A stretch of 62,817 nt of DNA, from contig QHYE01000021.1 of assembly GCA_003224055.1 (NCBI GenBank), forward strand, positions 1 through 62,817, read 5' to 3'. Numbering within the stretch: position 1 is the first letter of the stretch; each line of letters opens with the position of its first letter. The position numbers and the translations under genes were made by a program. This document shows, piece after piece, positions 8,460 through 17,388 of the stretch. This stretch comes from Acidobacteriota bacterium (GTDB taxonomy: Bacteria > Acidobacteriota > Terriglobia > Acidiferrales > UBA7541). A model generated the notes under the pieces. It was not told the origin of the DNA. It saw nothing but the letters and a program-made list of their open reading frames with translations, and made no database searches.

Positions 8460-8828
8460 ATGTTCAGCGAAGCCGTACTCGAACATTTTCGCAATCCGCG
8501 CAACGCCGGGGAGTTGCCCGATGCTACCGCAACCGTAGAGGTCAGCAACCCGGTCTGCGGGGACATCCTCAAGCTGGCTGCGCGAATTACCGGGGGACGT
8601 ATTGCGGAGGTGCGGTTTCTTTGCCGCGGCTGTACGACTTCGATCGCTTGCGCGTCTCTCTTGACGGAGCAACTCCGTGATCGGGCGCTAGCCGAAGCCC
8701 GCGACATAACCGCGGACTCTCTTTCGGTAGCTCTTGGCGGGCTGCCGGCCACAACCTTACACGGCGCGCAACTAGCCGCCGACGCTCTGGCAGCACTGCT
8801 GCAAAAAGTGGCTGCGGCTCCGCGCTAG
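8460..8828 (+). CDS. Iron-sulfur cluster assembly scaffold, NifU/IscU N-domain
   Basis: 122 aa with the IscU fold: HFRNPRNAGELP near the N-terminus, the first cluster Cys in NPVCGD, a second in CRGC and a third in ACASLL-type context. IscU-like proteins assemble and transfer Fe-S clusters in the cytoplasm. It is shorter than typical and the third Cys context is divergent. The stop TAG at 8826-8828 overlaps the stop of the convergent MobA-like gene on the other strand (shared CTAG). Start at 8460 has little Shine-Dalgarno sequence. Confidence 0.85.
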   Translation: MFSEAVLEHFRNPRNAGELPDATATVEVSNPVCGDILKLAARITGGRIAEVRFLCRGCTTSIACASLLTEQLRDRALAEARDITADSLSVALGGLPATTLHGAQLAADALAALLQKVAAAPR

Positions 8829-9412
8829 TCCGCCCCTCCGAAGGCCTTATTCATTGTTTCCGGGTCATTCAGGTTCAGTACGCAGCCCTCTTCATTCGTC
8901 TGGACCTCCTCGACTTCGCGGGAATGCGCCCAGACGACGGCGCGTGCTCCCGTCTCGAGCGGGGCACGCAGAAGTTCGTCGTACAAGCTCGCGGCGAAAA
9001 TCAAGGGATGGCCCCGGCGGCCCTCGTAAACGGGCAGGACAATCGGTTTTCCAGACTTGTAGAAGCGCTCCACCAATTCCTGGATCAGCGAGGCGCTGAT
9101 CAGCGGGTGATCGATCAGGCAGAGCAGGATTCCTTCCGTGCCCGATGGCAGGCTGCGCAGCGCGGCCTGGATGGAAGTAAGCTGCCCCTTCTCCCAGTCC
9201 TCGTTGATGACAATTTCGTCGGCTTTGAGATGGATCGCTTTCGCGATGGGCTCCGCGTCTGCGCCGAGCACAACACGGCGGACGCCGATTTGCGGATGCA
9301 CGATTACTTCCAGCAGATGTTCGAGGAAAGGGCGTCCCTGATAGGCGAGGAGCGCTTTCGGCGCGCCCATTCGGCTCGATGCCCCGCCGGAGAGGATGAC
9401 GGCGGCCAGCAT
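8825..9412 (-). CDS. Molybdenum-cofactor nucleotidyltransferase, MobA/MocA-like
   Basis: 195 aa NTP-transferase. The nucleotide loop LSGGASSRMGAPKALL is at the N-terminus, and the Mg-binding region CLIDHPLIS is mid-protein. Members attach CMP or GMP to molybdopterin. Ten nt upstream lies the xdhC-like gene in the same direction, which points to cofactor maturation for a molybdenum hydroxylase of the xanthine dehydrogenase/CO dehydrogenase type. No hydroxylase subunits are visible here. AAAGGA lies 6 nt before the ATG. Confidence 0.88.
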   Translation of the reverse strand: MLAAVILSGGASSRMGAPKALLAYQGRPFLEHLLEVIVHPQIGVRRVVLGADAEPIAKAIHLKADEIVINEDWEKGQLTSIQAALRSLPSGTEGILLCLIDHPLISASLIQELVERFYKSGKPIVLPVYEGRRGHPLIFAASLYDELLRAPLETGARAVVWAHSREVEEVQTNEEGCVLNLNDPETMNKAFGGAD

Positions 9413-9422
9413 GTGCTTCCTT

Positions 9423-10259
9423 TCAGCGCTCCCCCGTTTGGAAAATGGGCGCGGGGCGCGCTTCGTATTTCAATTTTTTGTGCGCCGCAGATTGCGCGTT
9501 GCGGCGCACGGCAATCAATTCCGCGACGATGCTGACGGCAATCTCTTCGGGCGATAGCGCGCCGATTTCCAAGCCCATGGGCGCGAAGACGCGTTCAAAT
9601 TCTTCGGGTTTGTAGCCGTCGTTTTCCAGCGCCTTGTAGACGGATAAGACTTTGCGCTTGCTTCCAATCATGCCGATATAACGCGCTTCGGTTCGCACCG
9701 CCCACGCTAGCACGCGCATGTCTTCTTTGTGGCCGCGCGTCACTATAAGCAGGTAGCTCGACGCATTGGGATGAATCTTGGCGAAAGCGTCCTCATAACT
9801 CGTATGGATGTCTGACGCCATGGGGAAGCGCCCGGCATTCGCGAAGGTTTCGCGATCGTCCACAATGCCTATGCCGAAGCCCGCCGCGCTGGCAGCTTTT
9901 GCCACCGCCATGGAAACGTGGCCGCCGCCGAAGAGGTGCAGCATGGGCTGCGGAAGAATTGGCTCAACAAAAACTTCCAGCGTGCCGCCGCAAATCAAAC
10001 CGTTGTCGTAACTCGCTTCGTTATTGAGGTTGAAAACCATTTTGCGCGGCGATTCCTTTTGCATGACTTCTTTCGCTGCCGCCCAGACCTCTGCCTCCAC
10101 GCAGCCGCCGCCAATGGTTCCGGAAATCGAGCCATCCTCGCGCACCAGCATCCGCGAACTTTCGTAGCTGGGGATTGAGCCGTTGGTGTGCACGATCGTG
10201 GCGAGCGCCGCGCGCTGTCCGGCGCGCCTCATCTTCACGATTTCTTCGAACAAGTCCAC
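9423..10259 (-). CDS. xdhC: XdhC/CoxI-family molybdenum hydroxylase maturation factor
   Basis: 278 aa. The N-terminal CoxI domain contains SGTIGGGCVEAEVW, and the C-terminal Rossmann domain contains LHLFGGGHVSMAVA and IGMIGSKRK, the standard XdhC layout. XdhC binds molybdenum cofactor and inserts the sulfurated form into xanthine dehydrogenase-like enzymes. The start is a GTG with GAGG upstream. First gene of a two-gene unit with the MobA-like gene. The cognate enzyme must lie elsewhere. Confidence 0.93.
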   Translation of the reverse strand: MDLFEEIVKMRRAGQRAALATIVHTNGSIPSYESSRMLVREDGSISGTIGGGCVEAEVWAAAKEVMQKESPRKMVFNLNNEASYDNGLICGGTLEVFVEPILPQPMLHLFGGGHVSMAVAKAASAAGFGIGIVDDRETFANAGRFPMASDIHTSYEDAFAKIHPNASSYLLIVTRGHKEDMRVLAWAVRTEARYIGMIGSKRKVLSVYKALENDGYKPEEFERVFAPMGLEIGALSPEEIAVSIVAELIAVRRNAQSAAHKKLKYEARPAPIFQTGER

Positions 10260-10378
10260 GTCTCGCCTCAGTCCTCAGCCTACGGCGGGCTTAGTTTGCT
10301 GTCAATGCGTGTTGGTTTCTGGACACTCTTTCTCCTGAATGCTACCTTTCGAACTCTATTCGACAGGGCGGAGGATTC

Positions 10379-11407
10379 ATGAAAGCAATCGTCTTTCATC
10401 AGCACGGCGGGCCAGAGGTTCTGAAATACGCCGACGTCCCCGACCCGGTCATACGCGCGAACGAAGTGCTCGTGCGGGTGAGGGCCTGCGCGCTGAATCA
10501 TCTCGATCTCTGGGTTCGTCTCGGGATCCATGGCGTGCCAATTCCGCTGCCGCACATTCCGGGAAGTGATGTGGCGGGCGAAATCGCGCAGATTGGCGCG
10601 GATATCACGACCGTGCGTGTCGGGCAAAAGGTTGTACTTGCGCCTGGCGTTTCGTGTGGCAAATGCCCCGCGTGCATCTCCGGGCAGGACAATCGCTGCC
10701 GCAACTTTACCAATCTTGGCTACATGATTGACGGCGGTTGCGCGGAATTTGTGCGCGTCCCAGAAGTAAATTGCATGCCGTATCCGGAAAACCTGAGCTT
10801 TGAAGAGGCGGCTTCCATTCCGTTGGTGTTTCAAACGGCGTGGCACATGCTGGTTGCTCGAGCGGAATTGCAGCCTGGCGAAGATGTGCTAATTCTCGGC
10901 GCGGGAAGCGGCGTGGGGAGCGCCGCGATCCAAATTGCCAAATTCTTCGGCGCGCGCGTGATTGCCACGGCTGGCAGCGACGTGAAGCTGCAAAAGGGCA
11001 AAGAGCTTGGCGCGGATCATCTCATCAATCACAAAACGCAGAAAATCCGCGACGAAGTGCGCCGCATCACAGGGAAGCGCGGAGTTGATGTCGTCTTCGA
11101 ACACGTTGGCACCGCCACTTGGGATGAAAGCTTCGCCAGCCTGGCGCCCTCCGGGCGGCTGGTGACATGCGGGGCCACCACCGGATTCGACGCCAGGGTG
11201 GACCTCCGCTTCCTTTTCAGCCGGCAGCTTTCGCTGCTCGGCTCGTACATGGGCACAAAATCGGAGCTGCTTACCGTGATGAAACTTGTCGCTGCGGGAC
11301 GCTTCAGGCTCGTGGTTGATCGCGTGTTTCCTCTGGCCGCTTGCGCGGAGGCACACGCCTACCTCGAATCCAGCTCGCAATTCGGCAAAGTGGTCCTCAA
11401 GGTTTAG
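10379..11407 (+). CDS. Zinc-containing alcohol dehydrogenase (MDR superfamily)
   Basis: 342 aa. Catalytic-zinc Cys (RACALNHLDLW region), the structural zinc lobe with four Cys in CGKCPACISGQDNRC, and the nucleotide loop GAGSGVGSAAIQIA are all present. It oxidises an alcohol or reduces an aldehyde, ketone or enone with NAD(P)H in the cytoplasm; the substrate cannot be predicted. CGGAGG precedes the ATG. An esterase and a Baeyer-Villiger-type monooxygenase follow on the same strand, so a joint role in ketone/alcohol catabolism is plausible but unproven. Confidence 0.93.
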   Translation: MKAIVFHQHGGPEVLKYADVPDPVIRANEVLVRVRACALNHLDLWVRLGIHGVPIPLPHIPGSDVAGEIAQIGADITTVRVGQKVVLAPGVSCGKCPACISGQDNRCRNFTNLGYMIDGGCAEFVRVPEVNCMPYPENLSFEEAASIPLVFQTAWHMLVARAELQPGEDVLILGAGSGVGSAAIQIAKFFGARVIATAGSDVKLQKGKELGADHLINHKTQKIRDEVRRITGKRGVDVVFEHVGTATWDESFASLAPSGRLVTCGATTGFDARVDLRFLFSRQLSLLGSYMGTKSELLTVMKLVAAGRFRLVVDRVFPLAACAEAHAYLESSSQFGKVVLKV

Positions 11408-11469
11408 TTTCGCCCGATATCTGATATCCTCGCGTCCTGCGTTACACAAAACGGGGACCGCAACGTAAG

Positions 11470-12393
11470 ATGGCCAGCATTCAAGCGCACCTCGCAGCAT
11501 GGATCGTCAAATGGCGGGTCAAGCGGCGTCTGAAAGGCGTGCGGGACTATCGCCGCGCCCGTGCCATTCTTAAACTGGACCCGTACAAAGTTCCATCTTC
11601 GATTCGTGTGACTCCTGCGTATCTCGGCGGGGTTCGCGGCGAGTGGGTCGAAGGACCAAAGCCCAGCGATCTCGTTCTCCTTTATTTGCACGGCGGCGGA
11701 TACTTCGGATGTTCCGCCGAGACGCACCGCCCGGTCACAGTGGGCTTCGCGCTCCACGGCCTTCGAGTCTATGCTCCCGACTATCGACTCGCGCCAGAAA
11801 ACCAGGTTCCCGCCGCTCTGGATGATGCTGTTGCCGTGTATCGCGCGCTTCTAGATGTCGGTCACGAACCCCAGCAGATCGTTGTTGCCGGTGAGTCGGC
11901 AGGCGGTGGCCTTTCACTTTCGCTGATGCTGGCGCTTCGCGCGGCTGGCGTTCCGCTTCCCGCGTGTGCTGCCGTTTTTTCGCCGTGGACTGATCTCGCT
12001 GCCACCGGCGAATCCATCCGCACGAACGCGAACCGATGTGCCATGTTCTCCGGGACGGATATCGCGCCCACGGCGCGCTACTATCTTGGCGACACGGATC
12101 CGCGCAATCCCCTCGCTTCTCCTCTGTATGCGGATCTCGCTGGGCTTCCGCCGCTGCTCATTCATGTGGGCGAGGACGAAGTCCTGCGGGATGATGCGAC
12201 GCGTCTCGCCGAACGCGCTCGCGCCGCGGGAGTGCCCGTTGAACTGAAAATCTGGCCGGTGGTTCCGCATGCTTGGCAACTCGCGCCGCACTTGATTCCA
12301 GAAGGCCGCGCGTCTTTGCGGGAAGCCGCTGAGTTTCTTCGCGCTCACGCGGCGACCGCGTACTCCGGCAAAGTGAAGATGACTCTCGCATGA
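11470..12393 (+). CDS. Alpha/beta hydrolase, hormone-sensitive-lipase family
   Basis: 307 aa. The oxyanion motif HGGGYFGCS and the nucleophile elbow GESAGGG define the HSL (family IV) carboxylesterases. The Asp (HVGEDEVLRDD) and His (VVPHAWQ) of the triad follow in order. It has no signal peptide, so it acts in the cytoplasm on short esters. Its stop overlaps the start of the next gene in ATGA, so it is coupled to the flavin monooxygenase. An esterase would cleave the ester a Baeyer-Villiger enzyme makes, which fits the pairing. Confidence 0.92.
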   Translation: MASIQAHLAAWIVKWRVKRRLKGVRDYRRARAILKLDPYKVPSSIRVTPAYLGGVRGEWVEGPKPSDLVLLYLHGGGYFGCSAETHRPVTVGFALHGLRVYAPDYRLAPENQVPAALDDAVAVYRALLDVGHEPQQIVVAGESAGGGLSLSLMLALRAAGVPLPACAAVFSPWTDLAATGESIRTNANRCAMFSGTDIAPTARYYLGDTDPRNPLASPLYADLAGLPPLLIHVGEDEVLRDDATRLAERARAAGVPVELKIWPVVPHAWQLAPHLIPEGRASLREAAEFLRAHAATAYSGKVKMTLA

Positions 12394-13886
12394 GTGAATC
12401 GTCCGCGCCGCGTTCGAATGCATCTGAGGAAGTCGTCGACGTCCTCATTGTCGGAGGCGGTTTTTCTGGACTCTGCATGGGCATCAAACTTTGGGAAGCC
12501 GGCATGAATTCCTTCCTCATCCTCGAGAAGAGCGCGGACGTCGGCGGGACGTGGTGGGACAATCGCTATCCCGGCTGCGCTTGCGACATCCCGTCGCATC
12601 TGTATTCCTTCTCATTCGAACCTTCAAACGAGTGGACGCGCATGTATCCCGGCCAGCAGGAAATTCACGATTATCTGAAACGCTGCGTCGAGCGCTATAA
12701 GCTCGCCCCGCATATTCGCGTGAACGCGCGTTTTCACGAAGCGGTCTGGGACGAAGCGGCCGGCGTGTGGCGCGCGAGCACCCAGGATGGAACGCGCATC
12801 CAGGCGCGCGTGCTGGTCTCCGGAATGGGCGCCCTGCACGTGCCGCGCTACCCGGATCTAAAGGGTCTCGGGCGTTTCAAAGGTCCCGCGTTTCATTCCG
12901 CAACGTGGGATCATAGCGTGGAGCTGGAAGGCAAGAACGTCGCGGTCGTGGGCACGGGCGCCAGCTCCATCCAATTCGTCCCGCAGATCGCCCCGCGTGT
13001 TGGAAAACTGCATCTTTTCCAGCGCACTCCGCCGTGGATCGTGCCGCGCCTCGATTTTGCCTTCAGCGAAAAGTGGAAGCGCCGCTTCCAGCGCATCCCG
13101 CTCACCCGCTGGGCCTTGCGGCAATACATTTTCTGGCGGCAGGAGTTTCGCGTCCTCGGGTTTCTTGGCAATGAATCGGTTCGAAAGAAGGCGGAAGCCA
13201 TCGCGCTCCGCCACATGGCGCGCAGGATCAAGGACCCGAAGTTGCGTGCGGCGCTCACGCCCAACTATCAATTGGGCTGCAAGCGCGTGCTCGTCTCGGA
13301 CGATTTCTATCCCGCACTCAACCTCCCCAACGTAGAACTCGTCACGGACGCGATTACCGAAGTGCGCGGGCATAGCATCGTCACCCAGGATGGCGTGGAG
13401 CGCCCCGTCGACGTTCTGATTTACGGCACTGGCTTTCGCGCCACCGAGCCGTTGATCGGCTGCCGTGTTGTCGGTCGCGGCGGCGTGGAAATTCACGACG
13501 CCTGGGGAAAAAGAATGACCGCGTATCTGGGCGTCACGGTAGCGGGATTTCCGAATTTTTTCATACTCCTCGGGCCCAACACCGGCCTCGGCCACAATTC
13601 CGTGGTCCTCATGATCGAAGCCCAGGTGCGCTACGCGATGAACTGCCTGAAACTCATGAAGCGTCGCAAGCAGCGCGTGATCGAAGTTCGAGCGGAATCC
13701 CAAAAGCGATTTGTCGAAGAGATTTATCGCCGCATGGGCGGCACCGTTTGGCAATCCGGCGGCTGCCGCAGTTGGTATCAGGATCAAAGCACCGGCGAAA
13801 TCACCACCCTGTGGCCCGGCTCCGTGATCGCCTACTTGCGCCGCACTCGCTCGGTCTCTCCGTCCGACTACGAACTATCTTCCTGA
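12390..13886 (+). CDS. Flavin-dependent monooxygenase, Baeyer-Villiger type
   Basis: 498 aa. The FAD loop GGGFSGL is near residue 23. The type-I Baeyer-Villiger fingerprint FxGxxxHxxxW is present as FKGPAFHSATWD, and a second Rossmann loop for NADPH follows (VVGTGASSIQ). These enzymes insert oxygen next to a ketone, giving an ester or lactone. The gene is coupled to the preceding esterase by ATGA, a common pairing because the ester product needs hydrolysis. The natural substrate is unknown. Confidence 0.92.
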   Translation: MSESSAPRSNASEEVVDVLIVGGGFSGLCMGIKLWEAGMNSFLILEKSADVGGTWWDNRYPGCACDIPSHLYSFSFEPSNEWTRMYPGQQEIHDYLKRCVERYKLAPHIRVNARFHEAVWDEAAGVWRASTQDGTRIQARVLVSGMGALHVPRYPDLKGLGRFKGPAFHSATWDHSVELEGKNVAVVGTGASSIQFVPQIAPRVGKLHLFQRTPPWIVPRLDFAFSEKWKRRFQRIPLTRWALRQYIFWRQEFRVLGFLGNESVRKKAEAIALRHMARRIKDPKLRAALTPNYQLGCKRVLVSDDFYPALNLPNVELVTDAITEVRGHSIVTQDGVERPVDVLIYGTGFRATEPLIGCRVVGRGGVEIHDAWGKRMTAYLGVTVAGFPNFFILLGPNTGLGHNSVVLMIEAQVRYAMNCLKLMKRRKQRVIEVRAESQKRFVEEIYRRMGGTVWQSGGCRSWYQDQSTGEITTLWPGSVIAYLRRTRSVSPSDYELSS

Positions 13887-13955
13887 TTCTCATCACACAC
13901 TTGCGCCATTTGTCTTGATCACCACGCTATGCGAATATAGTGTTGAAGAGGCCAA

Positions 13956-14495
13956 ATGAGCATATCCCTGGGCAAACACGTCACCCTGACCAAACCCGAT
14001 GACTTCGGGAAGCTTCTGGAAGACGAAGGCATTATCTTCACGCAGCTCGACAAGGCCGTGAACTGGGCGCGCAAGAGCTCCATCTGGCCGCTGGGTTTCG
14101 GTCTCGCGTGCTGTGCTATTGAAATGATGTCCATGGCCGCCGCGCGCTTTGACGTCGCGCGCTTCGGCGCCGAAGTCTTTCGCCCATCGCCGCGACAGTC
14201 CGACCTCATGATCGTCGCCGGCCGCCTCTCGCAGAAGATGGCCCCCGTCATTCGCCTGCTTTACGATCAAATGCCTGAGCCCAAGTGGGTCATCTCCATG
14301 GGCGCATGCGCCACATCCGGCGGCGTTTTCAACAATTACGCGATCGTGCAGGGTTGCAATCAGATCATTCCCATCGATGTTTACGTGCCCGGCTGCCCGC
14401 CGCGGCCCGAGGCGCTGCTCTACGCCATCCTCCAGCTCCAGAAAAAGATCGACAACGAAAAGGGCTCCTTCAAGCGCGCCCTGAATCTTGCTTAG
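13956..14495 (+). CDS. nuoB: NADH-quinone oxidoreductase subunit B
   Basis: 179 aa. It has the adjacent Cys pair in [10 protein letters not shown] plus the later Cys of GACATSGG and PGCPPRPEA, which together bind cluster N2 of complex I. NuoB is the last Fe-S carrier before quinone, on the cytoplasmic side. No other nuo gene flanks it, so this is a lone copy. GAGG precedes the ATG. A short sequence containing CGCTATGCGAA occurs just before and just after the gene (near 13925 and 14524). Confidence 0.95.
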   Translation: MSISLGKHVTLTKPDDFGKLLEDEGIIFTQLDKAVNWARKSSIWPLGFGLACCAIEMMSMAAARFDVARFGAEVFRPSPRQSDLMIVAGRLSQKMAPVIRLLYDQMPEPKWVISMGACATSGGVFNNYAIVQGCNQIIPIDVYVPGCPPRPEALLYAILQLQKKIDNEKGSFKRALNLA

Positions 14496-14553
14496 TACCG
14501 CAGAGTTTGATTTGTAATCACATCGCTATGCGAACACAATCCATCCGCGCGCC

Positions 14554-15417
14554 GTGGGATTCGCTTGGCGTTCTTTGGTCATTACGTTGGTGGTTGTCTC
14601 CGCAGCCGCCCTCTCATTAAGTTGCGGAGGCGGCGCGACGCTGCAACCTCCTCCCACCAAGGGATTCACTCTTGTCTGGAGCGACGAATTCAGCGGCCCG
14701 GACAGCTCCTCACCCGATTCTTCGAAATGGACCTTTGATACCGGGGTTGGCAGCAACGGCTGGGGCAACAACGAACTCGAGTCCTACACCAATCGCGCGC
14801 AGAATGCGCAGCTCAAGGGCGGCAATCTGGTCATCACGGCGTTGAAAGAAACCTACGCGGATCCCATCGACAACGTCAGTCGCAATTACACCTCGGCGCG
14901 AATGAAAACGCAGGGGCTTTTCAATCAGGCGTACGGCCGCTTCGAAGCGGGCATCAAAATTCCCGCGGGGCAGGGGATGTGGCCGGCCTTCTGGATGTTA
15001 GGCAAAGACATCTCTTCGATCGGCTGGCCCAAGTGCGGCGAAATCGACATCATGGAAAACATCGGCAAGGAGCCCGGGATGGTTCACGGTTCGTTGCACG
15101 GCCCGAGCACTTCGGGCCCGACCAGCGACCTCACCGCGCCGTTCAGCCTCCCCGCCGGGCAGAATTTCGCCGACGATTTTCACCTTTACGCCGTCGAGTG
15201 GGAGCCCGGCACCATCCGCTTTTACGTCGATTCGAATCTCTACGCCACCTTCACGCAATCGCAGTGGCCCGCCGGCGGCACGTGGGTCTTCGATCACCCC
15301 TTCTTTCTCATTCTGAACGTCGCCGTGGGCGGCGATTGGCCCGGCTCGCCCGACGCCACCACTGTCTTCCCCCAGCAAATGCTCGTCGACTACGTGCGCG
15401 TCTATACCAAGCAATAG
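14554..15417 (+). CDS. GH16 family beta-glucanase-like lipoprotein
   Basis: 287 aa. The N-terminus has a hydrophobic segment ending in the lipobox LSLSC, so the enzyme is probably an anchored lipoprotein. The catalytic motif GEIDIMEN contains the two Glu of GH16, and LVWSDEFSG plus the final VDYVRVY are standard GH16 ends. Family members cut beta-1,3 or beta-1,3/1,4 glucans such as laminarin or lichenin. The start is a GTG without clear Shine-Dalgarno; an ATG at 14528 is out of frame. Confidence 0.92.
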   Translation: MGFAWRSLVITLVVVSAAALSLSCGGGATLQPPPTKGFTLVWSDEFSGPDSSSPDSSKWTFDTGVGSNGWGNNELESYTNRAQNAQLKGGNLVITALKETYADPIDNVSRNYTSARMKTQGLFNQAYGRFEAGIKIPAGQGMWPAFWMLGKDISSIGWPKCGEIDIMENIGKEPGMVHGSLHGPSTSGPTSDLTAPFSLPAGQNFADDFHLYAVEWEPGTIRFYVDSNLYATFTQSQWPAGGTWVFDHPFFLILNVAVGGDWPGSPDATTVFPQQMLVDYVRVYTKQ

Positions 15418-15497
15418 CGGTTCCGCTGTCCCCTAACAGTTTTCTTTTCGAATTGGTAGACCGAAAATCGCCCATTTTCCCGCGTTTGTCTCATTCT

Positions 15498-15545
15498 TCT
15501 CTGTGTACCTCTGTGCTCCCCATGCTCTCTGTGTTAAAACTCTTA
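15498..15545. repeat. Low-complexity intergenic CTCTGTG-rich stretch
   Basis: CTCTGTGTACCTCTGTG recurs here with CTCTGTG shortly after. It is a short satellite-like stretch between the GH16 and DinB-like genes and appears non-coding. Confidence 0.35.
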
Positions 15546-15578
15546 TTCGGTAGTCTTCCGAGAGAAGGGAATCACCGC

Positions 15579-16067
15579 ATGAACACAACCCCTGACCCCG
15601 CTCGCTATCTTCTGCGCCACACCGTTGCCACTGTCGCTTACCGCGCCGCCAAAGCCTTGCGCGGCGCGCCGGAGCACTTCGCCAGCTTTCACATCGGCGA
15701 CAAGACTCGCACCCCTGCGCAAATCCTCACGCACATGGGTGATCTTTTTGATTGGGCTCTGTCCATCGCGCAGGGAAAACAAGCCTGGCACGACTCCACG
15801 CCCCTCCCCTGGAACGCCGAAGTCGAGCGCTTCTTCGCCGCCGCAAAAAAGTTTGACGACTACCTCGCTTCCGCCGAACCTCTGCACGCCTCGGAAGAAG
15901 CCATTTTCCAGGGCGGCCTTGCCGACGCTTTGACTCACGTCGGCCAAATCGCCATGCTCCGCCGCCTCGGCGGTTCCCCCATTCTCGGTGAAAATTATTT
16001 CAAGGCGGACATCGCGGTTGGCCGCGTCGGCCCCGAGCAACCTGCTCCCCGCCGCGAATTCGAATGA
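15579..16067 (+). CDS. DinB-like four-helix protein
   Basis: 162 aa, predicted all-helical and soluble. Features fit the DinB/YfiT superfamily: an N-terminal helix, His in THMGDLFDWALSI as a possible metal ligand, and a C-terminal THVGQIAMLRRL block with a second His. These proteins often bind a metal with three His and act as thiol transferases, but many have no known role. The ATG at 15579 has GAGAGAAGGGA upstream. The frame stays open far upstream through the GH16 gene, but that part is out-of-frame read-through. Confidence 0.7.
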   Translation: MNTTPDPARYLLRHTVATVAYRAAKALRGAPEHFASFHIGDKTRTPAQILTHMGDLFDWALSIAQGKQAWHDSTPLPWNAEVERFFAAAKKFDDYLASAEPLHASEEAIFQGGLADALTHVGQIAMLRRLGGSPILGENYFKADIAVGRVGPEQPAPRREFE

Positions 16068-16070
16068 GAT

Positions 16071-17276
16071 TCAGTCTCCGCGCTGATTCTTCGCTACTTC
16101 GGCGCTCCAATACGTATTGAGTGCTTCCTGCAGCCGCCGGACTTTGGCTGGGTTCGGTTCTTTCTTCATCATTGCTTGCAGAATCGGTTCCAGGAATCGC
16201 CCGTATTTGGAAAGTGTCGCGCCGTCGCGCGTGGCGAGCGCTCGCTCCACGGCCTGCTCCGTCGCCGGTGTCACAATTTCCAGCCGCCCCACAAACACGC
16301 GCACCGTCTGCACCGGCGCCGGCCGAATCGAAAGCGGCAGCACCGCATTCACGAATTCGTCCGGCACGAGATACAAAAGCCGGCTGCCTTCCTCGAACCA
16401 CGAATTCCGCCAGGTCTCAACCATCGCGTGCGCTTCGTCCTGATAAAGCCCCCTCGAAACCAGTAACCCTTCCAATTCGCGTCCCAGCGAGCCCACGGTC
16501 TGCGTTAACTCAGGCGGGTCGAGGACCACGCGATCCTTCACCGTGCCGCCGACGCGAAATCCCACTTTTTCCCCGCGCCGTTCGAACAAAATGACGCCCG
16601 GAATCTCTTCGTCGCCGCGATTCTCGATCAGCACTTGCCCGCCGTTCGTCAATCGTGCTGCAACCGGCACCGCAAAATTCGCCACCCCGCGATAAAACAG
16701 AAATTTCTCCCGCTGCTCGCCGCGCGCCGTCCTTACAAACACTGGCGTCGAAGCTGTCTGCCGCGCCGCGTAGTAATGATTGTCGCGCCCGTCGGCAGGG
16801 AAGTCCGCCCGCAGACCCGGCGCCACGGTCACCGCATCCCACGAAATGCTCCCGTCCGGCTGCTTGCCGTTCAGCGAAGCGTCATACAACGTCGCCGCCG
16901 GCTCCACGCGGTTCGCCTGCGGATACCACTCCGTAATCACGCCTTTCGCAAAGCGAACGTTCACAGAAACGGTCTCTTCGCGCGCATCATAGAAATAAAG
17001 GACCGGCGTCTCCATGCGAACCGTCCCGCGCAGCCCCAGCTTGAATCCCGCGCTGCGAAAATGTTCGACGAATCCCGGCAAGTCCGTTGAGCCCGTCAGC
17101 GGTGACCACTCCACCGCTTGCCCCTTTTCGCCCGCAATGGAAGTGAATGTCCCCCACTCATGCGCCGTCAACCCGGAAAAAACCGCTGGGTTCTCCGAAC
17201 CCATCAGCCCCGCGGAAATGGTCAGGCAGCTTGCAAGAAGAACGCAGGACATCGCGCGCAAGGAATTCATGTTCAT
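16071..17276 (-). CDS. Exported protein of unknown function, 401 aa
   Basis: A signal peptide ends near SAGLMG (about residue 25). The mature part starts with the motif LTAHEWGTFTS, which I have seen conserved in large exported proteins of Acidobacteria and Planctomycetes without a known function. The rest is beta-rich with a helical C-terminal quarter. GGAGG lies 6 nt before the ATG. It converges with the DinB-like gene at a 3-nt gap. No enzyme motif was recognised. Confidence 0.8.
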   Translation of the reverse strand: MNMNSLRAMSCVLLASCLTISAGLMGSENPAVFSGLTAHEWGTFTSIAGEKGQAVEWSPLTGSTDLPGFVEHFRSAGFKLGLRGTVRMETPVLYFYDAREETVSVNVRFAKGVITEWYPQANRVEPAATLYDASLNGKQPDGSISWDAVTVAPGLRADFPADGRDNHYYAARQTASTPVFVRTARGEQREKFLFYRGVANFAVPVAARLTNGGQVLIENRGDEEIPGVILFERRGEKVGFRVGGTVKDRVVLDPPELTQTVGSLGRELEGLLVSRGLYQDEAHAMVETWRNSWFEEGSRLLYLVPDEFVNAVLPLSIRPAPVQTVRVFVGRLEIVTPATEQAVERALATRDGATLSKYGRFLEPILQAMMKKEPNPAKVRRLQEALNTYWSAEVAKNQRGD

Positions 17277-17388
17277 GGTCGGCCTCCGGAAACGGCAGCG
17301 GTTTGCTTCTCATCCGCTGCCATTCCAGACGCTAATTGGCCCGCCACTGTTAACAACCGAGCTTAGGTCGGGTACCGAAAGAGCTTCG

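Noticed and set aside
14979-15578. N-terminal extension of the DinB-like frame
   Set aside because: It overlaps the GH16 gene in another frame and has no protein-like composition before 15579.
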